A stretch of DNA of 13,671 nt from Byssochlamys sp. IMV 00236 (taxonomy: Eukaryota; Ascomycota; Eurotiomycetes; Eurotiales; Thermoascaceae), in contig MSJH02000506.1 in assembly GCA_001931875.2 (NCBI GenBank), positions 1 to 13,671 on the forward strand. The letters run 5' to 3'. Numbering within the stretch: position 1 is the stretch's first letter; the number at the start of each line of letters is the position of its first letter. Positions 7,686-13,671 of the stretch are shown in pieces. The notes under the pieces were generated by a model. That model saw only the letters and a program-made list of their open reading frames with translations. It ran no database searches and had not been told where the DNA came from. A program made the translations under genes and the position numbers.

Positions 7686-8320
7686 CTACGGTAATTTGTA
7701 ATCAATCTTGCTTTGATAAAACTCTATCAACTACAAGAAGTGTTAAAAGAGAAAGAAAGAAAGAAAATGCTTACTTTAAGTGGGTAAATCTTTCTTAATA
7801 TTCTGGTTGGTATAAAGGTATTGTTGACGTGATCATTAGGACTATAACGCTTCCATTTGATTTCAGCAAAAAGAATATTACTTCCACAATTATAAACATT
7901 GACAACATGATCAACATCATCCCACGTCTTTCCTTCTGGAGGCTTTCCTGATAGTTTTGCATTGATTATGTATTCTTTCAGATTCTCTTCTACTTGAGGA
8001 GAAGCATCCCGAGACATTACACCTTTTGAGCGCCAATAATCCAATATCAGTCCCTTTGCAAATCTATACCATATCTAAATACGTCGCATTACAAAATTGA
8101 ATCCGCTTACATGTTGCGTTCTTTTTCCCATGTGTTGTATTCATTACTGTAATTTTTCCATTTGATCAAATATTCATAGCACTTTTATAAATTGTTAATA
8201 CATATTTTAATCGAACGCATGTTTATTTACATCATTTGTTATGCGGTGGCCAAGCAGACGTTCCACCTCATAGACTTCATCGTCAAATGAGTCACTATTG
8301 TCTTGATCGACATTATTCAT
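7686..8320 (-). CDS. HP1/Swi6-like heterochromatin protein (chromodomain + chromo shadow domain)
   Basis: Four exons (8320-8231, 8181-8111, 8063-7775, 7730-7686) with introns of 49, 47 and 44 nt give 164 residues and a TAG stop. The chromodomain (about 15-63) reads EVYEVERLL, then YEYLIKWKNYSNEYNTWE, then NIFAKGLI. Aromatic-cage positions known from HP1 to bind methylated H3 Lys9 are present: Tyr17, Trp38, Tyr41. After a short hinge, the chromo shadow domain (about 100-160) has TWDDVDHVVNVY, FAEIKWK (119-125) and the dimerisation helix YPLKLIEFYQSKI across the last intron. HP1 proteins dimerise through the shadow domain and compact H3K9-methylated chromatin in the nucleus. The second intron has an alternative AG (TTTAG), but only TATAG keeps frame. 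The hinge (about 36 residues) and the N-terminus are short for the family. The family call is strong; specific function is inferred. Confidence 0.9.
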
Positions 8321-8341
8321 TTATAAATAACTAAACTAAAA

Positions 8342-8368
8342 GGAAACACTACGGATACGTGAATATGC
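8342..8368 (+). repeat. GGAAACACTACG-type terminal motif, left copy
   Basis: Starts GGAAACACTACGGATACG and agrees at 22 of 27 positions with the inverted copy at 10759-10733, and at 20 of 27 with the outer edge of the 236-bp repeat (4713-4739). It lies 22 bases upstream of the HP1-like start codon, so it is within that gene's probable promoter or leader. Confidence 0.55.
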
Positions 8369-8643
8369 ATATGCAAAAAAATTAGTGTGACTATACTTTT
8401 TTTTTGGGTTTTACTATTTGCAGGGAGATGGTTGGCACACAACCAAAACTAAAAGAGTAATGCCAGTGATATATACAAATGATAGTAAAGAATAATTACA
8501 AATAAAAGTCGATGAGTCTCTATAAATACGAGAAAGAAAAGGCTCATTACTACAAAAAGCATCATTTTTTTTTTTTTTACTAATTTTGTGTTTGCATCAA
8601 TTTATTAGATACTAAAATGGTATTATATAGCCTGAGTCAAAAG
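8369..8643. other. AT-rich stretch between the terminal motif and the recombinase relic
   Basis: Contains long T-runs near 8399 and 8567 and a small palindrome (GGTTG GCACA CAACC, 8430-8444). It could include the HP1-like promoter. No open frame is supported. Confidence 0.45.
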
Positions 8644-9536
8644 ACCATTTACCTTCCATCTGAATGTGAATATGATAGCCATATTTGGACGCTCAGTAAT
8701 GCAGCTTAAAAGGCTTCATCTATCTTGATTATTTAGCTGTATGCTAGCATATTGTATGCGCTCCTTGACTGTTTTTCCATGACCCAGACGTAGAACTAAT
8801 ACGGGAATTCAGAGAATCCTTCATCTTTGAAGTCTAAAGAGAAAAGATCGCATAGCTCCATATCCCTAGTGCGCTCGCCGCGCAACAACATCATATGCTG
8901 CATCAGAAAGAGCATTCGGCCCCTAAATGACTTCTCCTTTCCTTCTTTGAAATAGAAGATTGATAACTTAAGTTCTTCAAGAGTGCAACCGTCCTATGCA
9001 GTGTGGCGAGCGTGATCTTCGTAGCTCTCACGTTTTCGCTGTCGTTCACTGTGCCATCTGTTCTTTAACCATGCACGCAGAGCAACACCACGGGCGCTAG
9101 CTTCTCTGGATATATTTCTGGAAAATTGAATTGCATGAAGTTTAACTACTGTCTTGATGTATTGTTGAATGCTTTCCATTTTAAGTTCATGTACGGAACC
9201 ATTATACTTTACACCCTTCTTTAAACTGCCTCTAGGTAGAACGGCTTCACCAAGAAAACGCAATAACCTCGCTTCAGTTACAATACAACCGTCTTTATAG
9301 CGATTTTCTATGCAAAAGTCCTATTGAAATAAGAAGTATAAGCGCATTCATACCATACATCTATATATGACGTGTACCATAAAGATCTCCTGCTTCTTTT
9401 TGTACGCCAATGCAGTGTTTCTTGATCGTTCGTTCTCAAGACTTAGGAAAGTGTGTTCAATAATCTCAGCTTCTTTTGTGGTATTTACCACCCTTTGATC
9501 GGTAAGGTTGGAGGATGAAGATTATCTGTTGTACAT
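8644..9536 (-). pseudogene. Ndc10/CBF3-like (Crypton-type tyrosine recombinase family) protein, broken
   Basis: The minus strand encodes a protein resembling the Ndc10-domain recombinase-like proteins expanded in mucoralean genomes. It reads NTALAYKKKQEIFM, a probable 57-nt intron (9377-9321), then DFCIENRYKDGCIVTEARLL, RFLGEAVLPRGS, and after an internal segment RGVALRAWLKNRW and RESYEDHARHTA. An in-frame TAG (8996-8994) interrupts, and the same frame continues with DGCTLEELKLSIFYFKEGKE and MLFLMQHMMLLRGERTRDME. A frameshift near 8801-8805 leads into VLVLRLGHGKT, then a TGA, and a final FRWKVNG. The possible start at 9536 is followed at once by TAA. These breaks make it non-functional. Known relatives include yeast centromere protein Ndc10, related to Crypton recombinases; the catalytic region is not preserved here. 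The family call rests on recalled similarity. Confidence 0.6.
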
Positions 9537-10732
9537 AAAGATGTTTGTTGACTAATTACAGTGAAAAAGTTGCAGTGACATTGTAATGTTATTTGATTAA
9601 TAATAAAGCAAGGAAAACAAAAGGCGAATTGAAGAGTTTCCGCTTATCTATCCGTTAAAAACAAGACGAAGAAGAAGAAAGAATCGACCAAGACAATCAG
9701 CATTCTTATATATGGTAATATTCAGGAACCGGAGCGGATCATACTCAAGAAGTGCTAATCTCAGCAAAAAAGTTATTTAAAGACAAAGACTTTACAAGTA
9801 TGCCAAGCATTTATCTTTAGTAATTATATAATGTTCTTTCTTTTAAACAAGTAATTGCAATAAATGTGCTTGAACCCTTGTATAGTAAATATGATCAGAA
9901 GTCTTAAGCAAGCATTCTATTTTCAATTTCCGATGGAGAAATGGCATTTTATTTGAGCCGTAGGCTGTCACGATTAGGCCAAAAGTTCGTCAAAATACCT
10001 TCACTGTATAACCGCTTACTGCAACAAAAGTTTAAATGAGGTTCCTCGAAATAAATCCTCTCCTGCTTGTGCTTAGGTTTTAGGTCTCAGATCAACAATT
10101 GATCAAGCACAAATCCAAGTGTCGTCTAAAAGAAGAAATCTAAGAAGTCATCTATGATCAAAGAATGATATTTTATAAGTAGTCAAACCCTGTTTTTTCT
10201 TATACACACGTGAAAACGCTATGAATACCCCACTTTGTAGTTGTTTGATTTGAGTTCATGTTCGCATGAGAGTTAAGCGAGAAACGAAAGAATGATTTGG
10301 CTTGCACAATTATGGATTATACAAAGGTATACATACAAAATACTATCTTTTAAAGCGAATACTAAAGTGACTTAAAATTTGTAGATAAAATGAAGCGTTA
10401 CGGTTTTGAAAGAATCCTTCACCTAATTGTTGGTTCGATTCTTTGGATTGTATTCAATGAGTTGCAGATGTATCTAATAGATCTGTATCTGTATACTTTG
10501 AGACAGCAGGCAATACGCTGTACCTGCCATTTTGACCCAAGTCGCCTGAGATCTTTGGACTAGTTATGTTGTTGCTTAGACAGGTCGACATGCAACGTTG
10601 TCACCTGACAGATTTAAAATAAGTATAGAAAGTTAATTCGGCCAAGATTATATGGACCATCCTTTATAAAAAACGGCATGAAAGAAAATGATATTTTATA
10701 CAAATAAAGCCTTCTGTTCTGGTGTGCCCATA
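9537..10732. other. long stretch without recognisable genes
   Basis: AT-rich with short frames only, none supported on either strand. It lies between the recombinase relic and the inverted terminal motif at 10733-10759, so it may be decayed interior of the same element. A GGTTCGATTC near 10431 resembles a tRNA B box, but no T-stem forms. Confidence 0.5.
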
Positions 10733-10759
10733 GCGTCTTCGCGTGTGCGTAGTGTTTCC
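10733..10759 (-). repeat. GGAAACACTACG-type terminal motif, right (inverted) copy
   Basis: On the minus strand it starts GGAAACACTACGCACACG and pairs with the copy at 8342-8368 in inverted orientation, 22 of 27 positions identical with three of the five differences being C/T. The two would bound a 2418-bp segment. Confidence 0.55.
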
Positions 10760-10847
10760 CAAATTAAAACAGAGAACTTCTCCCGTTTTACACTCTAGCG
10801 GTTTATACTTGTATGTTTTGAAATAATCAATATATGCATATTTCCAA

Positions 10848-11273
10848 TCAAGACAAGTCCATTTCCATTGAAATTTCATCGTCTGAATGAAACTCGCTAA
10901 GCTCTCTATTGGAATGATACGATGGTGATAATCTGAATCTGTCGTCTTGCTCTTCGTGAATAGGACGTATTTCACTCGAATGAGCACTTCCTGATTCAAA
11001 ATCTTCTTCATACATGTGTCCAGTATCCAAAGTATCATGGGCTTCTTCAGAAAGTCCACTATTTCTATTTCTTGCAGAGCCATTCGGTTGTCCTTTTACA
11101 TGAAGGGGAGCGCCCACTTCTACAAGTTTCTGCTTTCTCTGGGCCAAATTGTCTTCCATAATGGCTATTTCATCAAAGAGTTCTTTTGCTGTTGGCTTCT
11201 TATAGAGTCCCTTTGACTTTAAACTGATTGATGTAAGTGATGGATATAGCGACATTGACTCTTTTCCTCCTTT
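10848..11273 (-). CDS. last exon of an unrecognised acidic, partly coiled protein
   Basis: A 141-codon open segment ends with TGA at 10850-10848. It is preceded by a good acceptor (TTGCTTTTTCAG, ending 11274) with a TTAAT branch-like word, so it is probably a terminal exon; a start at an internal Met (MSLYPSLTSISL, codon 7) is the alternative. The first third looks structured: KSKGLYKKPTAKELFDEIAI, then a probable helix EDNLAQRKQKLVEVGA. The rest is Ser-, Glu- and Asp-rich (EEDFESGSAHSSEIR, ELSEFHSDDEISMEMDLS) and likely disordered. I do not recognise the family. Upstream exons could not be fixed; a donor at 11431 (GTATAA) after about 25 codons would give a 158-nt intron, longer than others here. 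Confidence 0.5.
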   Translation of the reverse strand, partial: KGGKESMSLYPSLTSISLKSKGLYKKPTAKELFDEIAIMEDNLAQRKQKLVEVGAPLHVKGQPNGSARNRNSGLSEEAHDTLDTGHMYEEDFESGSAHSSEIRPIHEEQDDRFRLSPSYHSNRELSEFHSDDEISMEMDLS

Positions 11274-11832
11274 CTGAAAAAGCAATTAATAAAAGCAGAA
11301 TCCTGTTTTTATTCAAATTCAAACACAGCAGTAAAAAGAAAAAGAAAAACAAATTTAACAATGAAAATATATGACATGTTTTAATGCAACAGACAAATGA
11401 TGTTTTATGAAATATAGTATGCATTTTATACAAAGCAATCATTAACATGTTTATCTTTATTGATTTGTATTGTTGCTTTGGCGCAATTCCTTGAGTTCTT
11501 AGGGTTCTGTCAATAAAAGTTGCATATAAGGCACTGATCCGCATATCTTTATGGGCTCACCCAAAATTATGCCATAGCGTGGCTCTTCTTTTCGATCCAC
11601 CCATAAGCCAAACTACTAATTCATAGCCGAAGGCCGCTTATTTTCAGATAAACCGAAATAGACGCGTTGATAGTCTCATATACATACTAGTAATATCGAT
11701 GAGCACTCTTAGAAAGAACGAGTAGCGACAAAAAAGCTTGTTGAGAAGTATAAGAATAGTATAAATGTCACAATGTATACCTCGTATATATATTAGTTTA
11801 GAAGTTCCTCAAATTAAAGAAAAGTAACTTAC
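11274..11832. other. probable intronic or untranslated sequence of the minus-strand gene; exons unresolved
   Basis: Several short minus-strand open pieces with splice-like borders exist (for example after TTGACAG at about 11505, and an open stretch around 11785-11660), but frames and borders are ambiguous, so I do not assign exons. Confidence 0.3.
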
Positions 11833-12075
11833 GCGTCTGAAAGCACATGTTTCTTTTGTGTTGACTATATCGATTTCTAAGTTTACATCAATCAACAAAA
11901 TGCTTCCAATTTCTGTATTGCCAGTCCTGCTGGTGTAGAAATTGTACTTACCAGAGATAATACGTCTGACAGAAATGCAGTAGATGTTAAACCAAGTAGA
12001 GGAGATATTGCTCAGTAGATCGTGCAGAAACTGCTGAGCTTTTGTAGAGCTTTTGCAACAGTTCTCAAGAGCTAA
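11833..12075 (-). CDS. candidate internal exon of the minus-strand unrecognised gene
   Basis: Exactly 81 codons stay open between a TTCGTTAG acceptor (ending 12076) and a canonical GTAAGT donor (starting 11832). The protein reads KAQQFLHDLLSNISSTWFNI, then RRIISGKYNFYTSRTGNTEI and GSILLIDVNLEIDIVNTKE. The alternation of short hydrophobic strands is reminiscent of a PH-like fold, but that is only an impression. Linking it to the exon at 10848-11273 is inference. A competing plus-strand frame overlaps it, so even the strand is not certain. Confidence 0.3.
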
Positions 12076-12247
12076 CTAACGAACACATTTTATTGTTGCA
12101 GAAAGCAGATGAAAGCACCAAGTCACACCGTTCTAAACGTCATCATATGTTTTTAAACTCCATCTGATTGCTGTTGAAGAGAAGGGATATGATTTGCCTT
12201 GGTGACAATTTTTCACTCTATTTTTTCTTTTGTTTCCTTCTTACACT

Positions 12248-12667
12248 ATGATATCAGCAGCTCACCGTTCTCATGTTCAATCACTCTATAAGCGTTCATT
12301 GAAACTTTCACTTGACTGGTACATTCAACGAGATTTATGGCGTCAAAAGGCTTTAGAAATTAGAGCCCGATTTGAACAAAATAAGCATGTCACTAATCCC
12401 AAGGAGATTCGAGCTCTTATCGAAAAGACAGAACAGGAACTTCAAGAATTCGCTCACCCTGATCCTTATAGATGTAAGACTAGTTGTAAGTTTGAATGCT
12501 CAATAATTAACAATATATCTATTAGTGCCCACTGGACCTGAAGGTACTAAATGGGAACGTAATCTTCCTCCCATCATGGTAAGTTCTCTCTCTCCTTTCA
12601 AAGTAAAATCATCAAACAACTTAAACTTTTGACATAGTTTGACAAATCTGCTGCTCATCACCATTAA
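12248..12667 (+). CDS. NDUFB9: NADH:ubiquinone oxidoreductase (complex I) LYR subunit, NDUFB9/B22-like
   Basis: Three exons (12248-12473, 12526-12578, 12638-12667) with introns of 52 and 59 nt encode 102 residues. The start fits the family: MISAAHRSHVQSLYKRSLKL, with the LYR-type motif as LYK (13-15) followed by basic residues. A helical stretch follows (DWYIQRDLWRQKALEIRARF), then KEIRALIEKTEQEL and HPDPYR. Exon 2 supplies LPTGPEGTKWERNLPPIM, the family's conserved C-terminal segment, and exon 3 only nine residues ending in His-rich AAHHH. LYR proteins of complex I dock an acyl carrier protein; NDUFB9 sits on the matrix side of the distal membrane arm. Length is typical of fungal homologues. 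A CT-rich tract precedes the ATG and AATAAA follows at 12697. Head-to-tail with the next gene, 163 bp apart. Confidence 0.88.
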
Positions 12668-12696
12668 GCTGGAACATGTACCATTGACATTAGCAA

Positions 12697-12702
12697 AATA
12701 AA
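12697..12702 (+). terminator. probable polyadenylation signal of the NDUFB9-like gene
   Basis: AATAAA 30 bases after the stop codon, followed by a second AATAAA seven bases on. Confidence 0.5.
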
Positions 12703-12806
12703 AAATAAAAAAGAGGCTATTGTGTATTGTAAAAAGGATGAATGATCACGTGAGTAACAGCAGTCAAAGTTTAGAGTAGAAAATAAAGAGATAATAGATG
12801 GTATAT

Positions 12807-12829
12807 TTTCTTTTTCTTTTTCTTTTTCC
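12807..12829 (+). promoter_or_regulatory. pyrimidine-rich leader tract before the hydroxyisourate hydrolase gene
   Basis: A run of C and T with repeated CTTTTT units ends one base before the ATG at 12831. A similar tract precedes the NDUFB9-like start. CT-rich tracts near start sites are common in fungal core promoters; the role here is inferred. Confidence 0.45.
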
Positions 12830-12830
12830 T

Positions 12831-13399
12831 ATGTCCTCTACTCTTTCTCGTCTTGAGACAGTAAAAGAACACTTGAAGGTATAAATGCAAAGTGCTTTTA
12901 TGGTATCTAATAAAGGTGGGTTAATAATAGCCTAGTATGTCAACTACCCATAAGAGTCCTATTACTTGTCACGTCCTTATTGCATCCCTTGGTACGCCTG
13001 GTCAAGGAATTGACGTTAAAATTGAAAAATTAGATCATCAAGGATTCAATACACTCTCTACCGCGTAAGAGAAACAAAAAAAAGAAGGGAAACTTTGAAT
13101 TGATGTTTATATTAGCCAAACAAACAATGATGGACGATGCCCCAACTTGTTACCAAATGATTACAAGGTAGAAAAAGGCATTTATAGAGTCACCTTTGAG
13201 ACGCAAGCCTATTTTCAAAAATTAGGACAAGCTTGCTTCTATCCTTATGTTCAGGTAATTAAAGTATAAAAAAAGAAGGGAAGGCTTGAAATGACTCTAT
13301 TGAATTTAGATTGTGTTTGAAATCGATCAACCTGAGCAACATTATCATATTCCACTATTAATTAGCCCTTATTCTTATACAACTTACCGTGGATCATAA
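12831..13399 (+). CDS. 5-hydroxyisourate hydrolase (transthyretin-like), with N-terminal PTS2
   Basis: Four exons (12831-12878, 12931-13064, 13116-13254, 13310-13399) with introns of 52, 51 and 55 nt encode 136 residues. The enzyme hydrolyses 5-hydroxyisourate to OHCU, the step after urate oxidase in purine breakdown. Family signatures are present: SPITCHVL with His30, TNNDGRCPNLL with Arg68, YHIPLLISPYSYTTYRGS with His120 and the terminal YRGS (133-136) that marks true hydrolases rather than transthyretins. Exon 1 encodes MSSTLSRLETVKEHLK, in which Arg-Leu-x5-His-Leu (7-15) is a perfect PTS2 peroxisomal signal, agreeing with the peroxisomal site known for animal and plant homologues. I chose the 12831 start for this signal; a second ATG (12937, Met19) would give a form without it. 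AATAAA lies at 13452. Confidence 0.95.
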
Positions 13400-13451
13400 A
13401 AATATAGCAACTATATTTTCTACTTGTATATTATTCATCTGTGTGACTTGA

Positions 13452-13457
13452 AATAAA
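13452..13457 (+). terminator. probable polyadenylation signal of the hydroxyisourate hydrolase gene
   Basis: AATAAA 53 bases after the TAA stop in otherwise AT-rich sequence. Confidence 0.45.
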
Positions 13458-13643
13458 TACATTAATTTTATAAAACGTTGTCGTAAAGTAAAAAAAATAT
13501 TTGCATAAAAAGACGACAAAGAAAAACATGCTTGAATAAAACGACATCATGTCAAAAGAGAGAGAAAGAGATAATGAGTATATGTAGAAAAAGAGAGAAA
13601 AAGTATGTTAGTATTAGAGCACATATCCTAATATTAGTTTTAT

Positions 13644-13671
13644 TTACCACCAAGGTGCATTCTGGGGAGAG
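13644..13671 (-). CDS. possible C-terminus of a convergent gene
   Basis: The last 28 bases read on the minus strand as SPQNAPWW followed by TAA, with an AATAAA overlapping just past the stop. The Trp-Trp end and the adjoining signal look gene-like, but eight codons cannot identify a protein. Confidence 0.3.

Noticed and set aside
10428..10448. tRNA B-box-like GGTTCGATTC
   Set aside because: Only one or two pairs of a T-stem form and no cloverleaf is possible.
10664..11083. 139-codon minus-strand frame overlapping the 10848-11273 exon
   Set aside because: It is an out-of-frame shadow of the better supported exon, which has a proper acceptor and a more natural composition.
11200..11544. 114-codon minus-strand frame with a Phe/Leu-rich stretch
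   Set aside because: The hydrophobic stretch is the translation of a pyrimidine-rich probable intron and the frame crosses the likely acceptor at 11274.
1..13671. CRISPR array, operons, ribosome binding sites or bacterial insertion sequences
   Set aside because: No regularly spaced short repeats were seen, and the spliced genes show this to be eukaryotic nuclear DNA.

Overview
The window looks like a piece of an AT-rich fungal nuclear genome, most likely an early-diverging (Mucoromycota, Mucorales-like) fungus. The evidence is short introns of about 44-59 nt with GTAAG/GTATA-type donors and AG acceptors, pyrimidine-rich tracts just before start codons, compact housekeeping genes at the edges, and transposon relics whose protein style (a Tc1/IS630-type transposase and an Ndc10/CBF3-like recombinase) I associate with Rhizopus and Mucor relatives. 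The species assignment is inference.

Layout, left to right. At 1-473 (minus) lies the N-terminal part of an Old Yellow Enzyme. From 941 to 1505 is a perfect 174-bp inverted repeat with a 217-bp spacer; each arm is itself a small MITE-like unit with imperfect terminal repeats. From about 1.5 to 3.4 kb there is no recognisable gene, only a stop-poor, higher-GC patch near 2.6-2.9 kb with a direct repeat. At 3455-3967 (minus) is a broken Tc1/mariner-type transposase. From 4367 to 7087 a perfect 236-bp inverted repeat (4714-4949 and 5897-6132) is flanked by two degraded, unrecognised open frames.

At 7686-8320 (minus) is a four-exon gene for a 164-residue HP1/Swi6-like protein with a chromodomain and a chromo shadow domain. 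Next to it, 8644-9536 (minus) holds an Ndc10/CBF3-like recombinase pseudogene, bracketed by related 27-bp inverted ends at 8342 and 10733. At 10848-11273 (minus) is the last exon of an unrecognised acidic protein, with a possible further exon at 11833-12075.

The right edge is conventional. NDUFB9-like complex I LYR subunit (12248-12667, plus, three exons) is followed head-to-tail by a 5-hydroxyisourate hydrolase (12831-13399, plus, four exons) with an N-terminal PTS2 peroxisomal signal, and then a possible convergent gene end (13644-13671, minus).

The genes do not form one pathway. The main theme is a transposon-rich stretch, with two perfect long inverted repeats that could give hairpin RNA, surrounding a gene for a heterochromatin reader. 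That adjacency is suggestive but not evidence of a functional link.
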